DNA from: Periplaneta americana
Taxonomy: Eukaryota; Arthropoda; Insecta; Blattodea; Blattidae
DNA: 64,000 nt
Reading direction: 5' to 3'
NCBI RefSeq assembly: GCF_040183065.1
Contig: NC_091118.1
Span: 212,095,029-212,159,028, forward strand
Of the stretch, positions 33,988 through 45,675 are shown piece after piece; positions within the stretch are counted from its first letter, which is position 1, and the number at the start of each line of letters is the position of its first letter. Made by a program: the position numbers and the translations under genes. The notes under the pieces were generated by a model. That model was not told where the DNA came from, did no database searches, and saw only the letters and a list, made by a program, of their open reading frames with translations.

Positions 33988-34630
33988 ATACATCTTGATT
34001 ACACAACAAAAAACATAAGAATACAACACAAACACAAGAACACAAAAAATACATCACACTAACATAAGAAAACAAAAACACACACAAAATTGCAACCTCA
34101 TTCAAGAAATTAAATTACAACATCGCATACAGAACAAATAATAATCTACAAAAACATCTCAACACACAAACAACACAAACAAACAAATACAACCACACAG
34201 GCGTATACAAACTCAAATGTAAGACCTGCAACAATTTCTACATAGGACAGACAGGCAGATAGTTTCAAACACGTTACAAAGAACACATCACAGCCATAAC
34301 AAAATTACAAAACATCTCTACATAAGCAGAAACATCACAAATGCTAACCACACCTACAGAGACATCAACACAGACATGGAAATACTGCACATCCAGCCAA
34401 AAAGCCAGAAACACACCCCAACGATATTCTCAACACACAACTCAACTTCAAAACAGACACACTTTTTGACTCTACACTATACCACAGGAACACACCCTCA
34501 CAGGAAACAGAACAAGTGGCGCCAAGACCAACAACAACCAGTTCTGAAGATGACCCATAAATATGTCGAAATGTGTAAACGAGGTACGTTGAAATTTAAC
34601 ACAGGAAAGTCTTACCATACATATTCTGAA
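33988..34630 (+). mobile_element. Penelope-like element, single truncated copy (PLE-3)
   Basis: TATAAAAAATT flanks it (33977-33987, 34631-34641). A 21-bp start (ATACATCTTGATTACAC) matches the unpaired tail of PLE-1 in inverse. It is followed by one + strand GIY-YIG copy broken by several stops (GVYKLKCKTCNNFYIGQTGR, then a stop) and the 3' end with hammerhead motif. Here there is no inverted partner. Confidence 0.8.
34540..34585 (+). ncRNA. Decayed hammerhead motif (PLE-3)
   Basis: CTGAAGA (34544-34550) and GAAA (34568-34571) are intact, but helix II has a mismatch (GACC against TGTC) and helix III reads ATGTGT instead of ACATGT. Probably inactive. Confidence 0.6.
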
Positions 34631-34641
34631 TATAAAAAATT

Positions 34642-35630
34642 GTTTGTAAACCTCTTTGCATTAGTCCGTCAAAGTTTGTGAATATATCAGAAATATAAAT
34701 AAACAATCTTTTTTGTATAGTAAACCTAGGGTTCCCAGAAACATAAAAAAAAAAATATATAATATATGGAACTTTGTACTGATTTTAAAAATTGAACTTT
34801 GGTGTATATTTAAATATGGAGCAAAAATATGTCCTGAAGACCTCTTTCGGGACAGTGGAATACATTAGCGTAAAAGGGGATGTTCCTGTATTTTACAGGA
34901 CGTATGGGAACCCAAAGTAAACGGAGAAATATTCATTCTAATCACACGATAAACACAAAATAAATTCTCGCTCATACTATCAGACCCATCAAGAAACTTA
35001 ACTCCCTTGTATTGGGGCTGGGAGAGTCCTATTGTTTTGTGTTTTTCTGTGTTATTTTGTTGTGATATCGGATCTTGATCTTAACCTGCACACACAGCCT
35101 GAGGCACGTAAGGGGAACTCATAATAAAGTTGCGATAATAAGGGGCACTCATCGGTAAGAAAATAAAACAGGCACACTGCAAAACAATTACATTAAGAAT
35201 GTCAAGTTATTTATTGTGTAACCCTTAACACTTTTATCAATATAGTGTTTTAAAATGTTTTACTGTAAGAATTTGACCCATGCCTGTATATTTTGCTGTG
35301 TGAACTTACAATTATAACGCATGAAAGTGTGTCAATTCTAACCTGAAGCATTAGAAGGGTTCAGATTTAGATATTTTAACACATCTAGTCATATGAGGTA
35401 GACACAATGGGAAAATAACAATTTAAAATTTAACTTGTAGTGAGGCATTGGTTTTCACTCCGTGTAATACTGAAATGGGGCCAGTCAAGAATAGATCTCT
35501 GATGGAAGGAATCAGTGTTGCAAAGTCTTGCAAAACAGCACTGTCGGATTAATTTTATAATTTATAAGACATAGGATTATAATATATCACACAAGGTTGT
35601 ATTGCATTTTATGCTCGACCATGCCGAAAT
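34642..35630. other. Intergenic, nothing recognised
   Basis: No coding sequence or element boundaries visible. Confidence 0.5.
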
Positions 35631-35636
35631 GTAGTA

Positions 35637-35897
35637 ATTGAATCGGTCCATACAGAAAGGGCTTCAGTCACAAATTTTTAAAAACGAGATATAGATGGAA
35701 ATCGTATCTTTATGGGTGGCTCCATCGGCCTGTGCAGAAAGGTATTCAGTCCAATGTTTGGAAAGATAGAAACTGAAGCATCAGGCTCAGAGTTCTATGC
35801 AGAAAGGAATAGAGTAGGCATTTACAGATTGTTTTCTTTAGTTTTCTCAAAACTAGGTCTAATGGACTAAAGCCCTTTCTGTATGGAGCGATTCAAT
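35637..35897. mobile_element. MITE with about 30-bp inverted repeats
   Basis: ATTGAATCGGTCCATACAGA at the left corresponds in inverse to TCTGTATGGAGCGATTCAAT at the right, followed inward by AAGGGCTT. Internal AGAAAGG motifs repeat. No ORF. Confidence 0.65.
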
Positions 35898-36411
35898 TAT
35901 ACACCTGGTAGCAGCTCTTTAATGGACCTCATTAAAGTACACCTATTCATTAAAGTCCAGGAGTTCCACCAATCAGAAAACACCATTGTAGCAATATGAA
36001 AGCGCAAGTATCGATTATTCTCGGATATGCAATCGAAAGACAACTAGCGAAACGTCATGGAGGCTGGAAATCCAATACTGTCGCAGAAGGTTATGTTCTG
36101 TTACTATAATAATTAGCGTTAATTGTAAATAATATTCAAATAAATTCAATTTGTCATCTCGTTTTTCAATGTCTAAATCAATTTCAAGGTTATATCAAGA
36201 TTAATGTTTATTTTACTCTCTAGATTATATCAAGGTCAATGACATTTTTTTCTCGGAAAAAATCAATCCTTTTGCGTCTGCGCACATCTCACAATTTACG
36301 AGATATTGCACAAGGTCAGTTCCGCTCCTCAGTCAGATAAGAATAACATGAATACTTATGAATAATTTCAAGTTAGAAATGTGGTCGAGCATAAAAAGTC
36401 GTATGAAACTT

Positions 36412-36509
36412 GCCTATAACGGTAATTAAGACGCTCGTATGAAAATTATGAAACTCGCTTGCGCTCGTTTCATAAACATACTCGCGTCTTAATTACTACC
36501 ATTATAGGC
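36412..36509. repeat. Short palindrome (foldback repeat)
   Basis: GCCTATAACGGTAATTAAGA is mirrored by TCTTAATTACTACCATTATAGGC, centre about 36460. CTCGCTTGCGCTCG sits at the loop. A TTTTATGCTCGACCA motif at 35610 recurs in inverse at 36377, so a larger inverted-repeat element may surround this region. Confidence 0.6.
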
Positions 36510-36599
36510 TCGTCGCATAATGTACTATTAAAGAAGAGAGGATAAGCGTTAACGTGTACAATAATGTAATGATAAGATAAAATTATATACTTACAATAT

Positions 36600-36935
36600 A
36601 AAGTTGAACATTGTTCATAAATCAGCTACTATAAACAGAATGCAATATTTAACCACTGGAGCCTTACATATTCTTCAGACACCGGACATAATAGATAGAA
36701 AGCAAAGCATAGAGATCCTAGGTTATGGAGATGGCCTCAGTCCAAAGATATCACACTTGGGAAATATGAAATTAAATCGTCTAGTAAAATTGGAAACTGG
36801 TACAAAGCTACCCCAAATGACTGTAATCTGCTGTTTGCAGATGATCTGCTAATAATACTCGAATCAAAAAATAATGGCAACAAAATAGTTAATGTTTCAC
36901 AACGTACAGCAGAGTCCGTATAGGCCAGTTTCTGT
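36600..36935 (+). pseudogene. LINE reverse-transcriptase scrap with FADD
   Basis: Around 36830 the + strand encodes CNLLFADDLLIILESKNN, the catalytic FADD motif of a LINE reverse transcriptase. It leads, with gaps, into the LINE-A fragment that begins near 36940. The flanking ORFs in other frames are shadows. Confidence 0.6.
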
Positions 36936-36939
36936 CGCA

Positions 36940-37777
36940 GAATAAATATGGGGAAATGCCTGTTATTATTCGGTTGAGAAGCTTTTATCATGTCGTCTGC
37001 TCTTAAAAAATCTGAAAGTTAGAATTTATAAAACAGTTACGTTACCGGTTTGTTCTGTATTGTTGTGAAACTTGGACTCTCACTTTAAGAGAGGAACATA
37101 GGATAAGGGTATTCGAGAATAAGGTGCTTAGGAAAATATTTGAGGCTAAGAGGGATGAAGTTACAGGAGAATGAAAAAAAGTTACACAATGCAGAACTGC
37201 AGGCATTATATTCCTCACCTGACATAATTAGGAACATTTAAATCCAGACGTTTGTGATGGGAGGGCATGTAGCACGTATGGGCGAATTCAGAAATTCATA
37301 TAGAGTGTTAGTTGAGAGGCTGGAGGGAAAAGGATCTTTGGGGAAGCCGAGACGTAGATTTTTATTTTATTGGGTTATTTTACGACGCTGTATCAACATC
37401 TAGGTTATTTAGCGTCTGAATGAAATGGTGATAATGCCGGTGAAATGAGTCCGGGGTCCAACACCGAAAGTTACCCAGCATTTGCTCGTATTGGGTTGAG
37501 GGAAACCCCCGGAAAAAACCTCAACCAGGTAACTTGTCCCGACCGGGATTCGAACCCGGGCCACCTGGTTTCGCGGCCAGACGCGCTGACCGTTACTCCA
37601 CAGGTGTGGACCGAGACGTAGATGGGAGGATAATATTAAAATGGATTTGAGGGAGGTGGGATATGATTGTACAGACTGGATTAATCTTACTCAGGATAGG
37701 GACCAATGGCGGGCTTATGTGAGGGCGGCAATGAACCTCCGGGTTCCTTAAAAGCCATTTGTAAGTAAGTAATCTTC
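36940..37777 (+). mobile_element. LINE-A 3' half, split by a SINE
   Basis: The sequence encodes INMGKCLLLFG-like, then KLKVRIYKTVTLPVCS, REEHRIRVFENKVLRKIF and so on with several frameshifts, and ends in MNLRVP plus the AAGT tail. At 37360-37610 a SINE-A interrupts it. Removing it and one 13-bp duplicate leaves the LINE continuous. Confidence 0.8.
37360..37610 (-). mobile_element. tRNA-derived SINE-A inside LINE-A
   Basis: 13-bp duplication CCGAGACGTAGAT (37347-37359 and 37611-37623). On the - strand: tRNA-like head (TGGAGTAACGGTCAGCGCGT, then CCCGGGTTCGAATCCCGGTC), body with GGTTGAGGTTTTTTCCGGGG, end GTCGTAAAATAACCCAATAA. Confidence 0.92.
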
Positions 37778-37973
37778 GTATTCTTAATATTTTGCACGAT
37801 TTTCTCCTTCCGTTAATATTGCTATACTACTGAACTGGCTTTTCTAGACGTTTATAAGCAGACGATAAAGATGTTTTCCAGGAAACGCTTGAAAAATCCA
37901 AGCCATGCATTCCATTAATATTCTGGGATTCCCGAGGGGAACTATAAACAAAAGCCTATAATTAATTTCAATA

Positions 37974-37974
<1 letters not shown>

Positions 37975-38005
<31 letters not shown>

Positions 38006-38052
38006 TGCGTGTGCGTGTGCGCGTGCGTGCGTGGGTGTGTGTGTGTGTGTGT
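37975..38052. repeat. (GT)n/(GCGT)n microsatellite
   Basis: Alternating GTGT and GCGTGC blocks. No other feature. Confidence 0.9.
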
Positions 38053-38059
38053 AATTTAA

Positions 38060-39620
38060 CTATATTTTATTGTGCCATACGCAGACACAGCTCTTGTTGT
38101 ATCTCCTTTACGAGAAACAAGTTCACACTGAAAGAACAGCATCTGTAAACATTAGAAAAACCAACATATCGAATTTGGCATCAGGATGAAGTTGCTATGG
38201 AAACTAAAAAATAAAAGACAGTAGCTAAAATAGGAAGAGTACAGCAGAAAAACCTGATAAGTGATGTCACGTTTTATTGTTTTTACGGGAAAACAAGTAA
38301 AAGTTTCAAGACCCATTAGGCCTAAACCTATTATCCTCAGGTTATGATTCCTCAAATTTCTTTGGACTATTGAGGTTGTTATTCTATACAGTTAAACTAC
38401 ACGAATCTACATTGCCTAAGCTATTACATGACATCTAAAACAGAAAATCGATAATTTTGGACTTATCACGTTCTTCACCTGTGATCTTCATAGGATATTT
38501 ATGGCCTGCACATATTTTACAATTACGTGCTCGGTAAACGTCAGAGACCAACTTTGACTGGCCTCACTCTAACAGACTCTTAAAAATAACAAATTCTTCC
38601 CTTAATTTTTTGGAAGAAACTAATTATATTGCATTGTAACATCTGTGAATGCTCGATAGATAATAGTATTGTCTATATTCTAGAGTCTGAACTCTAGAAA
38701 ATCTGAAATCCTGTGTAGCTTAAGAGTATTTTGTGTATTTATGCTGAATATTAACTTATTTTAAATTAAAATTTTAACTGTGAATTTTCTTATATAATCA
38801 ATAAAATACAAGACTTGTATTTTCTTCTGTCACTATAATTTGTCCCTTTCTCATTATCCTTTCGCCTTCTCCTTGCAATATTTCGTCATTCTTTGACCTA
38901 TATGATGATTCATAAGTGGTGGAAAGACTACAAAATGTACAGGTAAGAACAGCCTATACAGAGTGATTCATAAAGTTCTCGCTCTGTTTATGGAGGTGAT
39001 TATTGAGGTTATTTGCAACAAAAAATGTAAATAAATGAATGGGATCACATCTTACTTAGTCAGTGGTGTGATAGTTTTGCAGTTGTATATCTAGCACACA
39101 CTACAACATTAGCTATAAGTTGTGTAGTACCGGTAATTGGTACAATAACAGTAGCCTCCATTTCTCATGTAACTGGTAATGTCGCCAACAGGGCCTAAAA
39201 ACAACAAAGAATCGTAGATATTACATCGTGTGTTTACTTACGTCAGTGGTTGAGGGGAAGATACATTAATTTTTTAGTCCTGCGCTTATAAACCTGACAA
39301 AGAAGTACGTGAAAGACAAAATTTTTTGCTGTTGTGTGCTGGTTAGTAAACCAACGGAGGACTTAAACTGTACATGCATCCATCCAGTATAAAACTTTCC
39401 TCTTGTTAAAAAAAAAGTGAGTTGTGAAAGAAATGCCTAGGTCTCGCGTTATGGAATGCGCGCAGCTTCGGGTGCTCGTGGAAAAGGAATTTTCGCTTGA
39501 AATTTCGGTCAGTGTATGGGACCGGTGCCCACCCAGCACCGTGACGAATTTGGGGAGCTACGATAGATGGCGAAATCCGGTTATAGAAACCACCTATAAT
39601 GGCTGGGAGCATCCGGTTCT
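38060..39620. other. Intergenic, nothing recognised
   Basis: AT-rich to 39400. From 39430 to 39620 it is GC-richer with opposing ORFs that I do not recognise, perhaps part of an old repeat. Confidence 0.45.
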
Positions 39621-39632
39621 CTTGTTCTAGGC

Positions 39633-40609
39633 TATAGCAGCGGTGGCGAAAATGTAATCGTGCGCCGAGCCACTGTGTAACCTGCAACGTGCATAGCACC
39701 TATGGAGGGAGGCGGACACCCGAAGGGGAAGTGAAGCAACTGTCTGACTTATTAACGGATTTTCATTTTCCTTACGTCAAGCACTTAAATATAATTTTAT
39801 ACAGTACAAGGCTACAAACTAATGTTTAGTACGGGTAACGAAGAAAGAAATGAACAATAAATGAACAATATCACAACCTAAAATTAACTGTCTTCAGAAT
39901 GTCTCTGCGACAAAGTTTCAAAATCAGGAATTATGTCACTTACTGCCAGTCGTAGTTGATCACGAAGGTATTTGTCTGTCAGTCGTGATCTAAATTTGTT
40001 TTTTACTATTTTAATTGTTGAAAATAATTTTTCACAAACGTAAGTTGTAGCGAACATGGCTTCAACAGAGCAAGCGAAAGAACGAAGCTTCGGATATCTA
40101 TTTTTTGGAAAAGATTTGAAAGTTCCACATTTGTCAAGCCCTTACATCTAGCTTTCATTTGACATCACATAGCAAATCAGTGAGTTCAAATTGAAGATCT
40201 AACCGCATTATTCGTACATCTGCTGAAAAAGAATCGACGTTCAGAGATGATGATGATGATGACAACAACAATAACACTTAACCTTTTAATGTTTCATCAG
40301 TAACATGTAGTATAATGCCGTTTTATGTTATACAACCGTTTTCCTCGTAATACTTGTGAACAAATCATACATTGAATATTCTCATCATATTGACAGCAAA
40401 AAAATGCGTCCCCCCATCCTACTTGGAACTTTCGTACATGGTTTCGAGAGAGACATATGCCACTCGCAGGTCAGATACAAATATAAATGGAACGGAGTTT
40501 GACTCCAGTGAGTGAGAGGGTGGGGGTTGGCGGAGGTTAGAAGCAAGCGAAATGCACAGCTATCACTGCGAGCCACAATGTCTCGCGAGTCACGTTCTCG
40601 CCACGGCTG
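39633..40609 (-). mobile_element. hAT transposon remnant
   Basis: TTCTAGGC at 39625-39632 and 40610-40617 is an 8-bp duplication, the hAT hallmark. Ends CAGCGGTGGCGAAAATG (from 39638) and, in inverse, CAGCCGTGGCGAGAACG. The - strand carries the C-terminal end of a transposase at 39885-40070. Confidence 0.8.
39885..40070 (-). pseudogene. hAT transposase C-terminal remnant
   Basis: On the - strand: YVCEKLFSTIKIVKNKFRSR, LTDKYLRDQLRLAVSD and DFETLSQRHSEDS. This is the dimerisation end of the hAT group that includes GTF2IRD2-like and ZBED-like proteins. The rest of the transposase is deleted or eroded. Confidence 0.75.
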
Positions 40610-40617
40610 TTCTAGGC

Positions 40618-41535
40618 CAACAAACTGAGGACTACAGGAATGTTTTTTTTTTTCCTCTAGCTACTCTTAAATATCTTTTATATTTATTAATTCCTTTAGA
40701 CGTGGAAAGTCTATGTTCGAGGTACAAGAGAAAAATTGTTCTGACATGAAAGGTTTAGCAGTTGTGGTGCCATGGAAACAGAAATGTACCTAAGATGAAT
40801 GTTGTGCATTCAGGTTTTCTATGCGATTCGTCCCACTCCATTCTCTGTTTAATATGAAACGAATTTCCCACACAATAGACCTAGTTATGGAAACATTGAG
40901 ATAAGGTCTCTTTTCTTCCGTTCATTTTTCTCTCTTTTTCGTTTTTCTTTATGTCTTGTATTATTCTTCTTTCTTTTTGCCTTAATCATGTAGTATAAAC
41001 CACGTATTAAGTTAGACTAGCCTAAAAAGAATAGCGTTTGAGTTGTCACACAAAATTAGTGCTCGGATGAGAATCAATTTTCTTTAACGAATTCCCTGCA
41101 AGCGGTATCTTACGGACAGACAGACAATCGGCATTTTAATAGGTTTGTAATTACTTCTCACAACTCTTCCAAAATTGGCCATTATCTTCGATTTACCCAC
41201 CCCAACTGGATCTGTATTGTTTATTACTGTGGATAAATCACGTTGAATGCATTTCGTCTCCCCTCTCGCTCTGGTAATGTCCTCGTCTCCCACATGACTG
41301 CCCTAGATTATTCCATTGTATTTTTAAACCTGACATTTTAATGAACTGAAGAGGTCAGAGCTACTTCTCCGCCCTTCAGACTTCCTGTGCATTCTTAAGA
41401 ATTGCTTCCTGCGGAGCAGCCGCCCATCTCTCGATATGAGAGGAAAAGATAATGCAAGATTGTTCTGTACTGTCACACATGTACTGTTGAAGCCTCGGTT
41501 AATCTTCCAAGATTATTCCAGGTTATATTTCTGCT
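40618..41535. other. Intergenic, nothing recognised
   Basis: No coding sequence or named repeat seen. Confidence 0.5.
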
Positions 41536-41539
41536 AACA

Positions 41540-43106
41540 TCATTCTTTCATTGTTGAAATCTAGATTACAGGTATCCTTCAAAGCCTGATTCAGATTGTG
41601 CTGTTGCTAACATTATTTCATTGCTGAAATCTAGATTACAGGTATCCTTCAAAACCTGATTCAGATTGTGCTGTTGCTAACATTCTTTCATTGTTGAAAT
41701 CTAGATTACAGGTATCCTTCAAAGCCTGATTCAGATTGTGCTGTTGCTAACATTATTTCATTGCTGAAATCTATATTACAGGTATCCCTCAAAGCCTGAT
41801 TCAGATTGTGCTGTTGCTAACATTCATTTATTGTTTAAATCTAGATTACAGGTATCCCTCAAAGCCTGATTCAGATTGTGCTGTTGCTAACATTCTTTCA
41901 TTGTTGAAATCTAGATTACAGGTATCCTTCAAAGCCTGATTCAGATTGTGCTGTTGCTAACATTCTTTCATTGTTGAAATCTAGATTACAGGTATCCTTC
42001 AAAGCCTGATTCAGATTGTGCTGTTGCTAACATTCTTTCATTGTTGAAATCTAGATTACATGTATCTTTCAAAGCCTGATTCAGATTGTGCTGTTGCTAA
42101 CATTCTTTCATTGTTGAAATCTAGATTACAGGTATCCTTCAAAGCCTGATTCAGATTGTGCTGTTGCTAACATTCTTTCATTGTTGAAATCTAGATTACA
42201 GGTATCCTTCAAAGCCTGATTCAGATTGTGCTGTTGCTAACATTCTTTCATTGTTGAAATCTAGATTACAGGTATCCTCCAAAGCCTGATTCAGATTGTG
42301 CTGTTGCTAACATTCTTTCATTGTTGAAATCTAGATTACAGGTATCCTTCAAAGCCTGATTCAGATTGTGCTGTTGCTAACATTCTTTCATTGTTAAAAT
42401 CTAGATTACAGGTATCCTCCAAAGCCTGATTCAGATTGTGCTGTTGCTAACATTCTTTCATTGTTAAAATCTAGATTACAGGTATCCTTCAAAGCCTGAT
42501 TCAGATTGTGCTGTTGCTAACATTCTTTCATTGTTAAAATCTAGATTACAGGTATCCTCCAAAGCCTGATTCAGATTGTGCTGTTGCTAACATTCTTTCT
42601 TGTTTGAAATCTAGATTACAGGTATCCTTCAAAGCCCGATTCAGATTGTGCTGTTGCTAACATTATTTCATTGTTGAAATCTAGATTACATGTATCTTTC
42701 AAAGCCTGATTCAGATTGTGCTGTTGCTAACATTCTTTCATTGTTGAAATCTAGATTACAGGTATCCCTCAAAGCCTGATTCAGATTGTGCTGTTGCTAA
42801 CATTCATTTATTGTTTAAATCTAGATTACAGGTATCCCTCAAAGCCTGATTCAGATTGTGCTGTTGCTAACATTATTTCATTGTTGAAATCTAGATTACA
42901 TGTATCCTTCAAAGCCTGATTCAGATTGTGCTGTTGCTAACATTATTTCATTGTTGAAATCTAGATTACATGTATCTTTCAAAGCCTGATTCAGATTGTG
43001 CTGTTGCTAACATTCTTTCTTGTTTGAAATCTAGATTACAAGTATCCTTCAAAGCCCGATTCAGGTTGTGCTGTTGCTAACATTATTTCATTGTTGAAAT
43101 CTAGAG
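41540..43106. repeat. 70-bp tandem array (about 22 copies)
   Basis: A unit containing CATTCTTTCATTGTTGAAAT, CTAGATTACAGGTATCC, TTCAAAGCCTGATTCAGATT and GTGCTGTTGCTAA repeats every 70 bp with few changes. Variant units recur at multiples of 70 bp (CATTCATTTATTGTTTAAAT at 41821 and 42801. CTTTCTTGTTTGAAAT at 42594 and 43014), which indicates block duplication. Confidence 0.97.
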
Positions 43107-43460
43107 TATTGTTCTTAAAGATTGTTTCAGATATTATTGTTTATAATCTTCTTACATTGTTGAAGTCCAGGTTATTCTACATAGATTGTTCCAGATTGTA
43201 CTGTTGCTAATATAATTGTCATTGTTGAAATCTAGATAATTCATACGAGATTGCTCCAGATTTTTTTTAATTGTTAAAATCGATATTATTCTTCTAAAAG
43301 ATTGTTTCAGATTGTGATGTTGTGAACATTCTTACATTGTTGAAAGAACAGTTTGTTCCAGATGTGCTATTGCTAACATCATTCTTCCATTGTAGAAACC
43401 TAGATTATTGTTCCAACATTGTTAGATTGTACTGTATGCTAACATCATTCCCACAATACT
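43107..43460. repeat. Degenerate flank of the 70-bp array
   Basis: CATTGTTGAA and GATTGTTCCAGATTG motifs continue at irregular spacing. Old, diverged units. Confidence 0.7.
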
Positions 43461-43515
43461 CAAGTACCGATTATTCTTCCGGTGTTGTTCCAGTTTGCAC
43501 TATATATTTAGAATT

Positions 43516-43537
43516 TTTTCTCATTCTCATTCTCATT

Positions 43538-43590
<53 letters not shown>
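43516..43590. repeat. (TCATTC)n/(ATT)n microsatellite
   Basis: Four TCATTC units followed by about 16 ATT units. The poly-Ile ORF here is an artefact. Confidence 0.95.
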
Positions 43591-43599
43591 AGGCAATTA

Positions 43600-44255
43600 G
43601 GAATCATTATGTTGAACTAAATGGATGTATCCTGAACCAAATTAACAAAACATAGCTATATAGCCTATGCGAAAGAACAAAATTAAAATTTTACCAATAT
43701 TTTTCAGATTTCGTGTAAGAAGAACTGTAGGAAGTGTTACCACTGACCGGGTAAACGTATTTAATCACATTAATAGTTTCTGACGTTTCCAGTGACTGCG
43801 ACGACCTTCTGCCCCGTCAGTCCACATATCGATTACGCATTTGATGTCCTATAGTGAATATGAGACTTCGTGATGGAAAACGGTGACCTATTTATAAAAA
43901 AAAAATATTGAAAATGCGGAAAAAATTATGTAAACTCCAGACACACACATTATTGCATTTTATTGAATACACATTTACGACAGTGACAAGTGTCCGCTAA
44001 TTGCGGTAAATGCCCCAACTTCTGCACATGCGCATTTGCAGACACAGTATCGAGCAACAGGTTATCTCACGCAATCGCCGAGGGATTCCTAACAATTAAT
44101 TCCTTGCTTGTAACAACGGGACATACATATTGTATTCAAGATAACTTTGAAATTGCATTTAAGACGAAATTTTCGAAGTTCATTTCTATTTATTTCTATT
44201 AATTTTCGCAGATTTAAGAACAAGTAGAAATTATTATAAATAAAACCTGTCGCAG
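43600..44255. other. Intergenic, nothing recognised
   Basis: No named element between the two tandem arrays. Confidence 0.5.
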
Positions 44256-44261
44256 AAAAGA

Positions 44262-45445
44262 TGAGGGTAGAGAATCCATCATTCCTATTGTTGAAGTGTC
44301 CACTGTTGTTGAGAGGAAAAGGTAGAGAATAAATCATTGTTATTGTTGAAGTGTCCTTTACTGATGTTCAGATGAAAGGTTAAAGGACAGTCATTCTTAT
44401 TGTTGAAGTGTCCTTGACTTGTTAAGAGGAAAGGGTAGAGGACCAATCATTCCTATTGTTGAAGTGTTCTTCACTAACGTTCAGATGAAAGGTTAGAGGA
44501 CCAATCATTGCTATTGTTGAAGTGTCCTTCACTAATGTTCAGATGAAAGGTTAAAGGACCAATCACTGTTGTTGAGAAGAAAGGGTAGAGGACCAATCAT
44601 TCCTATTGTTGAAGTGTCCTTCACTAACGTTCAGATGAAAAGTTAGAGGACCAATCATTCCTATTGTTGAAGTGTCCTTCACTAACGTTCAGATGAAAGG
44701 TTAAGAGGACCAATCATTCCTATTGTTGAAGTGTCCTTCACTAACGTTCAGATGAAAGGTTAGAGGACCAATCATTCCTATTGTTGAAGTGTCCTTCACT
44801 AACGTTCAGATGAAAGGTTAGAGGACCAATCATTCCTATTGTTGAAGTGTCCTTCACTAACGTTCAGATGAAGGGTTAGAGGACCAATCATTCTTATTGT
44901 TGAAGTATCCTTCACTAACGTTCAGATGAAAGGTTAAGAGGACCAATCATTCCTATTGTTCAAGTGTCCTTCACTAACGTTCAGATGAAAGGTTAGAGGA
45001 CCAATCATTCCTATTGTTGAAGTGTCCTTCACTAACGTTCAGATGAAAGGTTAGAGGATCAATCATTGCTAACGTTGAAGTGTCCACTGTTGAGAGGAAA
45101 GGGTAGAGGACCAATCATTCCTATTGTTGAAATGTCTTTCACTGTTGTTGAGAGGAAAGAGTAGAGGACCAATCATTGCTATTGTTGAAGTGTCCTTTAC
45201 TAATGTTAAGATGAAAGGTTAAAGGACCAATCATTGCTAACGTTGAAGTGTCCACTGTTGAGAGGAAAGGGTAGAGGACCAATCATTCCTATTGTCCTTC
45301 ACTGTTGTTCAGATGAAATGTTAGAGGATGAATCATTACTATTGTTGAAGTCGGTTTCACTGTTGAGAGAAAAGGGTAGAGAGTCAATCATTGCTAATGT
45401 TGAAGTTCACCGTTGTTTTCAGTGAGAGGGAACGGTTGAACTTCT
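44262..45445. repeat. 58-bp tandem array (about 20 copies)
   Basis: A unit of GAGGACCAATCATTCCTATT, GTTGAAGTGTCCTTCAC, TAACGTTCAGATGAAAGGTTA repeats every 58-59 bp. Centre copies are almost identical and both edges are diverged (variant GTTGAGAGGAAAGGGTA units). It shares ATTGTTGAA with the 70-bp array. Confidence 0.95.
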
Positions 45446-45675
45446 GTGATTGTTGTAATCTCCGTCGTTCTATAGGCATTGTTGCCCTATGACTTTTTAT
45501 TCTCTTTTAGCTCGTTGTCATATTTATTTTATTACTCTTCTTGTACTTTCTCATGCGAAATATAAAGAGGAACTATTGCGTTGCTCCAACAAATATATTT
45601 ACGTATTTACCAGCATTCTTCTATTATCTATTATTTTAATGAAAAGTTTTCCATTCCTTCACTTTTAGTGCCACG

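Noticed and set aside
39406-39699. 97-residue - strand ORF
   Set aside because: Overlaps another ORF on the opposite strand, crosses the left end of the hAT element, and has no family resemblance.
41540-43106. CRISPR-like array
   Set aside because: Head-to-tail 70-bp units without unique spacers in an animal genome. It is a minisatellite.
43322-43600. ORF ending in poly-isoleucine
   Set aside because: It is a translation of the (ATT)n microsatellite. The same holds for ORFs at 51644-51844 and 52476-52700, and for the Asn/Lys run at 47223-47414.
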